A stretch of DNA of 23,471 bases from the NCBI RefSeq assembly GCF_049701115.1, contig NZ_JBNATX010000029.1, positions 1-23,471 of the forward strand. Direction: 5' to 3'. The stretch is from Thermoanaerobacter sp049701115 (GTDB taxonomy: Bacteria; Bacillota; Thermoanaerobacteria; Thermoanaerobacterales; Thermoanaerobacteraceae). The position numbers and the translations under genes were made by a program. Numbering within the stretch: position 1 is the first letter of the stretch; every line of letters begins with the position of its first letter. The notes under the pieces are model-generated. The model searched no databases and was not told the DNA's origin. It saw only the letters and a program-made list of their open reading frames with translations. This document shows positions 13,252 to 20,386 of the stretch, one piece after another.

Positions 13252-13291
13252 GTTAAAGTACCTCCTTTCAATAATTTTATTTTCATTATTT

Positions 13292-13297
13292 ATGATA
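13292..13297 (-). promoter_or_regulatory. -10 element of the triple-DUF2680 gene
   Basis: TATCAT on the - strand, 40 bases before the TTG start, in the context TCATACTTTAGGGATATCATA. That stretch matches the promoter of the other DUF2680 gene at about 16 of 21 bases. No good -35 is seen, as expected for an activated promoter. Confidence 0.5.
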
Positions 13298-13328
13298 TCC
13301 CTAAAGTATGACACATTTTTTTAAAATC

Positions 13329-13345
13329 TGTGAGGAAAGTGTGAA
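13329..13345. promoter_or_regulatory. TGTGAG/TGTGAA direct repeat in the divergent regulatory region
   Basis: TGTGAG at 13329 and TGTGAA at 13340 are 11 bp apart. Seen from the triple-DUF2680 gene they sit 32 bp from the -10, exactly as in the other DUF2680 promoter and in the same orientation. Seen from the response-regulator gene they lie 16 bp upstream of its possible -35, so one site could control both and give autoregulation. Confidence 0.6.
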
Positions 13346-13361
13346 AGTTTAATTTAAAATA

Positions 13362-13390
13362 TTGTAAACTTGCCGAAAAAAAAGTAAACT
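13362..13390 (+). promoter_or_regulatory. Possible promoter of the two-component operon
   Basis: TTGTAA (13362-13367), 17 bases, TAAACT (13385-13390): four of six matches in each hexamer, 21 bases before the ATG. Confidence 0.4.
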
Positions 13391-13411
13391 AAAATTGGGA
13401 GGTGTTTTTTG

Positions 13412-14083
13412 ATGCACAAAGTTCTGGTAATTGAAGATGAAGAAGGAATGAGAGATATATTAAAAATTTATTTAGAAAATAATGGATATCAGGTGTTAAC
13501 AGCAGAAAATGGAAAAGAAGGCCTTGACCTTTTCAACGAAAACAAAGATATAAAGATAATCCTCTTGGATATAATGCTTCCTGACATAAGTGGATGGAGT
13601 ATTTTAAAAACAATAAGAGAAACATCAAAAGTTCCAGTGATGATGATAACAGCAAGAGGAGAAGAATACGACAAACTTTTAGGCTTTGAATTGGGCACAG
13701 ATGATTATGTAGTAAAGCCCTTTAGTCCCAGAGAAGTAGTAGCCCGTGTAAAAGCAATTTTATCAAGGACATACGGCTCTCAAGAGGAAGGAAAAACAGA
13801 ATATCAAGGAATTGTCATGGATGTTCATTCAAGAGAAGTCACTGTTGATGGCAAAAAAATTGAACTCACTCCAAAAGAATTCGACCTTTTAAAACTTTTA
13901 CTGGACAACAAAGGAAAAGTCGTATCCCGCGAAAAATGTCTCAATGAAGTCTGGGGCTACGATTTTTACGGCGATTTAAGAACAGTCGATACTCACATAA
14001 AACAGTTAAGAGAAAAATTAGGTGAAAAAAGAAATCTCATAAAAACCGTATGGGGAATAGGTTATAAATTGGAAGGTGACTGA
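13412..14083 (+). CDS. OmpR/PhoB-family response regulator
   Basis: A 223-residue transcription regulator. The receiver domain (about 2-115) has the acidic pocket E8-D9, phospho-acceptor D53 (LLDIMLPD), T80 and K102 (VKPF), all intact. The C-terminal winged helix (about 130-222) shows the Trans_reg_C pattern LTPKEFDLLKLLL, VVSREKCLNEVWG, RTVDTHIKQLREKL and TVWGIGYKL. The ATG at 13412 is chosen because GGGAGGTG lies 7 bases upstream; a TTG one codon earlier is possible. Its stop overlaps the start region of the kinase gene, giving translational coupling. It probably binds the 11-bp-phased TGTGA repeats upstream of itself and of the two DUF2680 genes. Confidence 0.95.
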   Translation: MHKVLVIEDEEGMRDILKIYLENNGYQVLTAENGKEGLDLFNENKDIKIILLDIMLPDISGWSILKTIRETSKVPVMMITARGEEYDKLLGFELGTDDYVVKPFSPREVVARVKAILSRTYGSQEEGKTEYQGIVMDVHSREVTVDGKKIELTPKEFDLLKLLLDNKGKVVSREKCLNEVWGYDFYGDLRTVDTHIKQLREKLGEKRNLIKTVWGIGYKLEGD

Positions 14084-14084
14084 T

Positions 14085-15431
14085 TTGAAGGGAATAAGGA
14101 AAAAACTTTTTATATCATACCTTTTAATAGCTTTAATAGTACTTTTGCTTTTCTGGTTGACACAGGTGGTTCTCATAAATAAGATATACGAGTATTACAA
14201 GATAAATCAATTAAAAAGCTACAGCGAGCAAATAGTTCAGGCCATAAATAATAACAATGAAATGCTAATAAGCGAACTCATAGATAAATCAAACGCAAGA
14301 GTAATAGCAATCACAGAAAACAACATGGTAATAGCCGGAAACAATAGAGGACACGGAATGAGAGGGCTTGGAATCCCTGAAATGCTATTGAAACCTACTA
14401 ACACTACAAAAGTTATAAAATATGAACACCCATTTCTCCATATAGAATATCTCTCAATTGTGAGGCCTTTTCTGTACAACGGCAAACCCGCTATCTTGAT
14501 TATGAGCTTGCCTGAGGCTTCTATAAACGACTCTGTCAATCTCTTTAAAGAAGTCTTCTGGTGGATCTTCGCACTCACCATAGTCTCCACTCTTGTCGTG
14601 TCCAGCTATATGTCCAAAAAATTCACTCGCCCAATACAGATTCTAAAAAATGCAGCCCATGAAATCGCTTCAGGAAATTTGAACGTAAAAATAAATTACA
14701 AAGAGGAAGATGAACTGGGAGATCTGGCAAAGTCCATGAACACAATGGTAAAGCAGCTTTCTATAACAGACAGGTTTAGAAAAGATTTAATTGCAAACAT
14801 AAGCCATGACTTAAAAACACCTCTAGGTTTAATACGGGGATATTCAGAAATGCTTTTAGATTATTATGGAGAAGACAAAGAAAAAAGAGAAAAATACTTA
14901 AACACAGTAATCAAAGAAACAGAGAGGATGACAAAGCTGGTAGACGATGTTCTGCAGCTTTCTAAACTTCAATCGGGAATGGTAGAAATAAAAGAAGAGA
15001 CAATTGATTTAGAAAAATTAATATTTGAGACACTGGACATATTTGAAATTCAAATTTTAGAAAAGAACATTGAAGTAAGACTTGAAAACTTGAAAGTTAA
15101 AGTCGTAGCAGATAGAGAGATGATAAAAAGGGCAATAATAAACATAATAAGCAATGCTATAGCAAGCATGGAAAATGGAGGAATACTTTCTATCACCGCA
15201 GAACTTCAGGATAAAAATGTCCTCATCAAAATATCAGATACCGGATGCGGAATACCGGAAAAAGACCTTGAGCATATATTTGATAGATTCTACAAAGGAA
15301 ATAAATCTGGAACAGGACTTGGCCTTGCAATAGTGAAAGAAATACTTACCCTACATCAAAGCGATTTCGGAATAAGGAGCAAAGAAGGAGAAGGAACAAC
15401 TTTTTACTTTACTTTAAAAGCGGGGAAATAG
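14085..15431 (+). CDS. Membrane sensor histidine kinase
   Basis: Partner of the adjacent response regulator. Two membrane helices (about residues 8-31 and 157-176) bracket an extracytoplasmic sensor loop of about 125 residues that is not a family I recognise. A HAMP linker follows (KKFTRPIQILKNAAHEI ...), then the H-box RKDLIANISHDLKTPL with the phospho-accepting His near residue 241, and the ATPase domain with N-box (IISNAIASMENG), G1 (DTGCGIPEKD), F-box (FDRFYKG) and G2 (GTGLGLAIVKE). I prefer the TTG at 14085, since GGAAGGTG lies 6 bases before it; a GTG at 14076 is the alternative and would overlap the regulator by 8 bases. The short sensor loop suits sensing of the envelope. Confidence 0.93.
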   Translation: MKGIRKKLFISYLLIALIVLLLFWLTQVVLINKIYEYYKINQLKSYSEQIVQAINNNNEMLISELIDKSNARVIAITENNMVIAGNNRGHGMRGLGIPEMLLKPTNTTKVIKYEHPFLHIEYLSIVRPFLYNGKPAILIMSLPEASINDSVNLFKEVFWWIFALTIVSTLVVSSYMSKKFTRPIQILKNAAHEIASGNLNVKINYKEEDELGDLAKSMNTMVKQLSITDRFRKDLIANISHDLKTPLGLIRGYSEMLLDYYGEDKEKREKYLNTVIKETERMTKLVDDVLQLSKLQSGMVEIKEETIDLEKLIFETLDIFEIQILEKNIEVRLENLKVKVVADREMIKRAIINIISNAIASMENGGILSITAELQDKNVLIKISDTGCGIPEKDLEHIFDRFYKGNKSGTGLGLAIVKEILTLHQSDFGIRSKEGEGTTFYFTLKAGK

Positions 15432-15441
15432 CCCCGCTTTT
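15416..15441. terminator. Bidirectional terminator between the kinase gene and larC
   Basis: A 10-bp stem (AAAAGCGGGG with CCCCGCTTTT) around a 6-base loop, with T-runs on both strands. It contains the TAG stop of the kinase in its loop and touches the TAA of the larC 3' frame at 15440-15442. Confidence 0.93.
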
Positions 15442-15880
15442 AAGATTTAAAAAACTTATCTTCTATTTCCTTCATGATAGCCCTGTAAACATCATTTATC
15501 CCCTTACCTGTTTTCTTTGAAGCAGCTTTCACATCCTCATACTCGGGATAGGCTTTAATGAGCTTTCCATTAAAATACCCTTTTTTGACTCTTATATTCC
15601 CATAAGGCGTAGTAATTTCTTCAACTTCTCTGTCCAGCTTGTGCCTTAACACTTCATAATACCTTATTCCAAAGGTAGTAGTCTCTTTGAAAATCACCTC
15701 TTTTAACCTTCCAACCTTCTCCTCTTCACATATAACTGTAATAAGAGCACCTGGCCTCTGTTTTTTCATGATTACAGGTGTTAAAAAAACATCTAAGGCT
15801 CCATTCTCAAAAAGCTTATCAAACAAATACTGATAAAACTCGGGGTTCATATCGTCTATATTTGTCTCTAAAACCGTCAA
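15440..15880 (-). CDS. larC: LarC C-terminal part (larC2 frame)
   Basis: A 146-codon frame equal to the C-terminal third of LarC, the nickel insertase that makes the nickel-pincer cofactor. ETNIDDMNPEFYQYL is the typical opening of this domain. The ORF can begin at a TTG (15880) overlapping the TGA of the 5' frame, but there is no convincing ribosome site. The same reading frame extends upstream through PETLTVLETN to the A-run, where a -1 shift from the 5' frame gives one continuous protein of about 390 residues, the normal LarC length. Expression as a frameshift fusion is therefore more likely than independent translation. A separate LarC2 protein by reinitiation remains possible. Confidence 0.9.
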   Translation of the reverse strand: MTVLETNIDDMNPEFYQYLFDKLFENGALDVFLTPVIMKKQRPGALITVICEEEKVGRLKEVIFKETTTFGIRYYEVLRHKLDREVEEITTPYGNIRVKKGYFNGKLIKAYPEYEDVKAASKKTGKGINDVYRAIMKEIEDKFFKS

Positions 15881-16611
15881 GGTCTCAGGTTTTTTTTTAT
15901 TTCTTCTCCTACGTAAGTCCTCAATAAATTGGGTATCTCAAGGTCTCTCATACCTGCACCGTATCCGACAGAATGTATCACCATATCTGGAATACCACCA
16001 AACTCGCCCGCCAGAGTCTTTATAATCACAGCTCCTGTCGGAGTTACAAGCTCTCCCTCTATATCTATGCTTTTCACCGGGATTCCTTTTAAAAGCTCGG
16101 CAGTAGCAGGAGCTGGAACAGGCATAAGTCCGTGCTGCGTGTGTACAAATCCCGACGTTACAGGAAGAGGAGATGATACAATTTTATCGGGGTTTATCAT
16201 ATCAACTAATATGGCCGTTCCTATTATATCCACAATAGAATCAACAGCTCCTACCTCATGAAAATGCACCTCTTCCACACTTCTGCCGTGAATTTTCGCT
16301 TCCGCTTCAGCCAGCCTCTCAAACATTTCAACGCTTAATTTTTTTACCTTCTCAGAAAGCTCACTTTTTTCTATAATTTCTTTTACATCTTTTAAATGCC
16401 TGTGATGATGCTTCTCCTCCTGATAGATTACTTTGAAAGTTTTCGCGCTTATAGTATTTTTGCGCGTTGTATTGATCTCAATATCAAAATCTTTCAATGC
16501 GATCTTCTTTATTTCCTTTTTAAACTCCTCTTCATCCACATGATTCAGCAAAGAAGCTATAGTCATGTCTCCGGAAATCCCTGCAAAACAGTCAAAATAA
16601 AGTATTTTCAT
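15877..16611 (-). CDS. larC: LarC N-terminal part (larC1 frame)
   Basis: A 244-codon frame encoding the N-terminal two thirds of LarC, which uses CTP to insert nickel into the sulfur-charged pyridinium precursor. Family segments include the opening MKILYFDCFAGISGDM, HFHEVGAVDSIVDIIG, LPVTSGFVHTQHGLMPVPAPAT and GELVTPTGAVII. A His cluster (HHHRHLKD) sits near residue 68. The frame closes at TGA soon after a run of nine A, four codons beyond the slippery site. The ATG overlaps the stop of larB (ATGA), showing tight translational coupling. Confidence 0.93.
   Translation of the reverse strand: MKILYFDCFAGISGDMTIASLLNHVDEEEFKKEIKKIALKDFDIEINTTRKNTISAKTFKVIYQEEKHHHRHLKDVKEIIEKSELSEKVKKLSVEMFERLAEAEAKIHGRSVEEVHFHEVGAVDSIVDIIGTAILVDMINPDKIVSSPLPVTSGFVHTQHGLMPVPAPATAELLKGIPVKSIDIEGELVTPTGAVIIKTLAGEFGGIPDMVIHSVGYGAGMRDLEIPNLLRTYVGEEIKKNLRP
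15889..15910 (-). promoter_or_regulatory. larC: Likely programmed -1 frameshift site in larC
   Basis: On the - strand the zero frame reads ATA AAA AAA AAC, which includes the slippery heptamer A-AAA-AAC (15895-15889) and, one codon earlier, A-AAA-AAA. AGGAG (15910-15906) lies exactly 10 bases upstream, the spacing of the stimulatory site in the dnaX frameshift. The -1 frame then continues into the LarC C-terminal domain. RNA polymerase slippage on nine A could give the same outcome. Confidence 0.8.
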
Positions 16612-17369
16612 TTTTCTTCCTCCCCTATCTTATTTATCAGAGTGGCTGCGTAAGCCGCGCCAAAGCCGTTGTCAATGTTAACAACTGTTACTCCGCTAGC
16701 ACAGGAATTTAACATTGCCAAGAGCGCTGAAAGCCCTTTGAAATTCGCACCATATCCGACACTTGTCGGCACAGCAATCACAGGAGCACTCACTAGCCCA
16801 CCCAGCACTGTGGGAAGAGCTCCTTCCATCCCTGCCACTGCAATTAATACCCTGCACTTTCTTATTTCATCTAGCTTGTGAAGCAGTCTATGTAATCCTG
16901 CAACTCCTACATCATAAAATCTCTTTACAGTATTCCCCATAAGCTCAGCAGTGACAGCTGCTTCCTCTGCAACAGGTAAATCAGAAGTACCAGCTGCAAC
17001 TATCCCTATAACTCCTTTTGTCTTTTTTAACGGGGTATTCTTCACAGAAATTATTCTGGCCTCTTCATAATAGATAGCCTTATCTATAACCTCTTTTACT
17101 GCTTCAAAATGCTCTCTTGATGCCCTTGTACCAAGGACATCCACCTCTTTTCTATGCATAGCCAAGGCTATTTCTCTAACCTGATAAGGAGTCTTTCCCT
17201 CGCAAAAGATAACTTCAGGAAAGCCTTTCCTCAGCTCTCTGTGATAATCAACCTTTGCAAATCCAAGGTCTTCGTACGGCAGATTCTGAAGGATATTTAA
17301 AGCTTCCTCCTGTGAAATTCTGCCCTCCTTGAACTCCTTAAGAACTTCAAGTATCTTTTCCTTATACAT
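16608..17369 (-). CDS. larB: LarB, nicotinate-adenine-dinucleotide carboxylase/hydrolase
   Basis: The 253-residue protein carries out the first step of nickel-pincer cofactor synthesis, carboxylating the pyridinium ring of NaAD and releasing AMP. The N-terminal third is family-specific (GFAKVDYHRELRKGFPEVIFCEGKT). The rest is PurE-like, with AAGTSDLPVAEEA, DVGVAGLHRLL, AVAGMEGALPTVLGGL and PTSVGYGANFKGLSALL. The length is normal. The ATG is preceded by GGAG at good distance, overlaps larE by 8 bases and ends in a 4-base overlap with larC, so the three genes form one coupled operon. Confidence 0.95.
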   Translation of the reverse strand: MYKEKILEVLKEFKEGRISQEEALNILQNLPYEDLGFAKVDYHRELRKGFPEVIFCEGKTPYQVREIALAMHRKEVDVLGTRASREHFEAVKEVIDKAIYYEEARIISVKNTPLKKTKGVIGIVAAGTSDLPVAEEAAVTAELMGNTVKRFYDVGVAGLHRLLHKLDEIRKCRVLIAVAGMEGALPTVLGGLVSAPVIAVPTSVGYGANFKGLSALLAMLNSCASGVTVVNIDNGFGAAYAATLINKIGEEEK

Positions 17370-18186
17370 CCTCTACTCCTCTCCTCTTAGGGTTAAGACT
17401 GCCAGTCCTGTAGCCTTCAAGGTCCAAAGCCACATATTTAAATCCTGCTTTCTTGACCTCTTCCACCATTTTCTTCCTAATATCTTCTTCAAAAACTCTT
17501 TCCATATCTTCTTTTCTTAACTCTATCCTAGCCACATCCCCGTGATATCTCACTCTAAATCCATCAAAACCTAAACTCTTTAGACTTTCCTCTGCCTTTT
17601 CAACCATAGAGAGCTTCTCATAAGTTATTTCTTCTCCATAAGGAATTCGCGATGCAAGACAGGCATAAGAAGGCTTATTCCATGTAGGAAGGTCCATCTC
17701 TTTTGAAAAAAGCCTTATTTCTTCTTTGGTTATCCCGCAATCCAAAAGAGGACTCAGTACGCCCAATTCTTTTAATGCCTTTCTCCCAGGTCTAAAATCA
17801 TTAACATCATCCGCATTAGTCCCTTCGACAATGTAATAAAATCCTCTTTCCTCCGCAATATCCTTAAGCTTTGAAAACAGGTTTTTCTTACAAACATAGC
17901 ACCTATTCAAAGGATTAGACTTAAATTCCTCTATCTCAAGTACCTCCTCATATCTAACCACCAAATGGGGAAAACCCAAAACCTTCGCTAATTTTTTACT
18001 TTCTTCTATCTCCCTTTTAGGATGCAGGGGTGTTGAAATAGTGACGGCCAGCATATCCTCTCCAAGCTCTTCATATGCGACTTTTGCCAAAAAAGTGCTG
18101 TCTACCCCTCCAGAAAAAGCTACTAACACCCTCTTTAAATTCTTTACATAGTCTCTTAACTTCTCCAGCTTCTTTATATGCTCTAT
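17362..18186 (-). CDS. larE: LarE, ATP-dependent sacrificial sulfur transferase
   Basis: LarE activates the carboxylated precursor with ATP and gives up sulfur from its own cysteine. The PP-loop SGGVDS, RCYVCKK and SYACLASRIPYG are clear. The first normal start in frame is GTG at 18129, but it cuts off the helix and strand that precede the PP-loop, and no ribosome site is well placed for it. Upstream the frame stays open and encodes a typical LarE N-terminus (IEHIKKLEKLRDYVKNLKR). An AGGGGGGTG lies 5 bases before an in-frame ATA (18186-18184). Starting there gives 274 residues and puts the sulfur-donor cysteine at 176, the number in Lactobacillus plantarum LarE. An ATA start, or a mutated ATG, is inferred. 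Confidence 0.85.
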   Translation of the reverse strand: MEHIKKLEKLRDYVKNLKRVLVAFSGGVDSTFLAKVAYEELGEDMLAVTISTPLHPKREIEESKKLAKVLGFPHLVVRYEEVLEIEEFKSNPLNRCYVCKKNLFSKLKDIAEERGFYYIVEGTNADDVNDFRPGRKALKELGVLSPLLDCGITKEEIRLFSKEMDLPTWNKPSYACLASRIPYGEEITYEKLSMVEKAEESLKSLGFDGFRVRYHGDVARIELRKEDMERVFEEDIRKKMVEEVKKAGFKYVALDLEGYRTGSLNPKRRGVEDV

Positions 18187-18199
18187 ACTAACACCCCCC

Positions 18200-18214
18200 T
18201 ATGGTATACCCATA
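18200..18214. promoter_or_regulatory. Palindrome upstream of larE
   Basis: TATGG-TATAC-CCATA with a GGTATACC core lies just before the larE ribosome site, downstream of a weak promoter-like pair (TTGTTT, 16 bases, TAAAAT on the - strand). It could be an operator for the lar operon; nothing else supports this. Confidence 0.25.
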
Positions 18215-18253
18215 TGCTGCGTATAATTATTTTAACACAAGAATGAAAAGAAA

Positions 18254-18294
18254 CAAAATGAAAAATTGCTTGAAGGTAAAAACCTCCAAGCAAC
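18254..18294 (-). terminator. Terminator of the chemoreceptor gene
   Basis: A 12-bp stem with two G-T pairs (18283-18294 with 18265-18276 on the - strand) around TTTTTA, followed by TTTTCATTTTG. Confidence 0.9.
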
Positions 18295-18309
18295 TCTCTT
18301 GTCCTTCTC

Positions 18310-20319
18310 TCAAATCCTAAAAACCTTCACAGCTTCTTCTAGTTCTAATGCCACCTCTTCTAAGTTTTTTGCAGCGCTCTTTAAGTCTTCTACTGCTGAG
18401 AGCTGTTCTTCAGTGGAGGCGCTCACTTCCTCTGTCGCAGCAGCTGTTTCTTGTGAAATCGCCGAAATGTTCTCCATCGAAGCAACTATTTCGTCTTTCT
18501 TTTCCTGCATTAGGTTCATGAGAGAATTTATTTCATCTATCCTTTTAGTCACATTGTTTATGAAATCTTCAAATTCTGCAAAAGCAGTTTGAGTCCCTTT
18601 TACCGCTTCGTTTTGTCTTACAATGCTTTGATCTACGTTTTGCATAGCTTCTACAGCAAGACTTATCGCACCATGCATTTCCTCAATTATTTCTTTTATT
18701 CGGCTCGTAGACTCAGCCGACTGCTGGGCTAATTTTTTTACCTCTTCTGCTACAACAGCAAATCCTCTGCCTGCTTCACCTGCTCTGGCTGCTTCTATTG
18801 CTGCATTCAATGAAAGAAGATTTGTTTTATCAGCAATTTCTTCTATTACAGAAGTGATGGCAGTTATTTCTTTAGAACTTTCTCTAATCCTGCTAATAGT
18901 TTCAAAAACATAAACTGCAGCCTTATTCATCTCTTCTGAACTTTCTTTTAAAGCCTGCAACCTTTCCAATCCTTTTGCCTTAACATCATCAGCCCTTTCT
19001 GAATACAGCCTAACCTCTTGCGTAGTTTTTAAAACCTTATCTATATCCTGTCCGAATTCAGAAACTTTTTGCACACTAGCTGATATTTCTTGTGCCTGGT
19101 CATTTGCTCCTTTTGCTATGTCTTCCACAGCTTTCGCTACGTCTTCAACAGCACTGGCAGTGTTATTGCTTATCTCTTTAAAATTCTTTGATGCCTCTAT
19201 TAGATAGCTGCTCGACTCTTTAACCCTTTTGGCAATCGCCTTTAAATTACTTACTGTCTCGTTGTACTCCTGCTCCAGGACTCCAAATTCATCGCTTCTC
19301 TTCACATCCACAGACGAAGTTAAATCCCCTTCTCTAAGTTTTGACATCGCTCCCATGACTTCATAGATAGGCCGCGTAAAACTTTTTGCGAAAAGATATG
19401 CTGCCAAAAGAGCAACAACGGAAAACACTATGATTATACCAACAAAACTTCTGTTAATCTTTGAAACAGCAGAAAGATAATCAGATTTATTCACAACACC
19501 CACTATCTTCCATCCAGTTATAGGATTTGTATTAAAAATTATTACGCTATCTGCCCCCTCGAATTTAGACTCTAAATTCCCTTCTTTACTCTTCATAATC
19601 TGCTGCCCTATGGCTTGTTTACTTAAATCCGCTCCTACCAACTTTTTACCAGAATCCACAAACACTATACCATTTTTATCTACTAGAAAAATCATACTTT
19701 TTTGTCCGATTTTTACATTCTTTAAAAGGTTCTCTATCCCATATAAATTTAAATCCATACCCACAACTCCTACTGCTTCATTCGTAAGAGGATTTATAAC
19801 TGCTTGGGACACAGAAATAGCATAATTTCCTGTAACTTCATCTTTATATGCATCGGTCCAAAAAGGGCTCCCTTTTGCTTCCACAGCACCTTTATACCAT
19901 GGCCTTGAAGTAGGATCAAAATCAGGGTCTAAATTCACATGTGGAAAAGTATAAATTTTTTTATCTGCCGTTCCATAATACACTAAAGAAGCATTTGGAG
20001 TCATGTTCTTTAAATTGATCAACATACTATCTACTTTGTTACTGTTCTCCTCTTGAGACGTTCCAGTTGACAACAGGTTGTAATCACTTTTCGCAAAGTA
20101 ACTCAGTTTGCTAGCAGTATTATCAAGGTAAAGAGTCATTTCTTGATTTACAGCAGATACACTATTTAGCAAATTATTCAAAGTCAAATTGGAAATCTCC
20201 TGAGAGGAAAATCTATACGATATGTATCCGCTCAAAAGCAAAGAAATAATCACAATTAATACAACAACTAGGCTCAGCTTTGTCTGTACTCTATATAACC
20301 CAATTGCTTTCTTATTCAA
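18310..20319 (-). CDS. Methyl-accepting chemotaxis protein with Cache sensor
   Basis: A 669-residue chemoreceptor. Domains in order: membrane helix (about 13-33), double-Cache extracellular sensor (about 38-285), second membrane helix (about 292-312), HAMP (about 313-366), coiled-coil signalling domain with the hairpin tip EEIADKTNLLSLNAAIEAARAGEAGRGFAVVAEEV in two parts, and a C-terminal VFRI. The sensor has R139, W141, Y142, Y158 and D189, close to the amino-acid-binding Cache motif, but with F134 where Tyr is usual. The start is a TTG with GGAGGG 9 bases upstream; a longer frame to 20436 would overlap pgsA. A sigma-D-type promoter lies just ahead, fitting a flagellar regulon. Ligand unknown, though an amino acid is plausible. 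Confidence 0.95.
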   Translation of the reverse strand: MNKKAIGLYRVQTKLSLVVVLIVIISLLLSGYISYRFSSQEISNLTLNNLLNSVSAVNQEMTLYLDNTASKLSYFAKSDYNLLSTGTSQEENSNKVDSMLINLKNMTPNASLVYYGTADKKIYTFPHVNLDPDFDPTSRPWYKGAVEAKGSPFWTDAYKDEVTGNYAISVSQAVINPLTNEAVGVVGMDLNLYGIENLLKNVKIGQKSMIFLVDKNGIVFVDSGKKLVGADLSKQAIGQQIMKSKEGNLESKFEGADSVIIFNTNPITGWKIVGVVNKSDYLSAVSKINRSFVGIIIVFSVVALLAAYLFAKSFTRPIYEVMGAMSKLREGDLTSSVDVKRSDEFGVLEQEYNETVSNLKAIAKRVKESSSYLIEASKNFKEISNNTASAVEDVAKAVEDIAKGANDQAQEISASVQKVSEFGQDIDKVLKTTQEVRLYSERADDVKAKGLERLQALKESSEEMNKAAVYVFETISRIRESSKEITAITSVIEEIADKTNLLSLNAAIEAARAGEAGRGFAVVAEEVKKLAQQSAESTSRIKEIIEEMHGAISLAVEAMQNVDQSIVRQNEAVKGTQTAFAEFEDFINNVTKRIDEINSLMNLMQEKKDEIVASMENISAISQETAAATEEVSASTEEQLSAVEDLKSAAKNLEEVALELEEAVKVFRI

Positions 20320-20355
20320 TTTTTTATTCCCTCCTGCGATTAATCTATATCTTTT

Positions 20356-20383
20356 ATATCGTCCTGTACGATGAAAAAGTTTA
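20356..20383 (-). promoter_or_regulatory. Sigma-D (sigma-28) promoter of the chemoreceptor gene
   Basis: On the - strand TAAA (20383-20380), 16 bases, GACGATAT (20363-20356). The sigma-D consensus is TAAA, 14-16 bases, GCCGATAT, so only one base differs. It lies just beyond the pgsA stop. Confidence 0.78.
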
Positions 20384-20386
20384 ATT

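Noticed and set aside
15929..16261. + strand open frame opposite larC
   Set aside because: Antisense to conserved LarC motifs, with no ribosome site.
15440..16611. larC as a decayed pseudogene
   Set aside because: Both parts keep conserved family sequence, the junction has a slippery site with an upstream AGGAG, and a two-frame larC is known in another organism.
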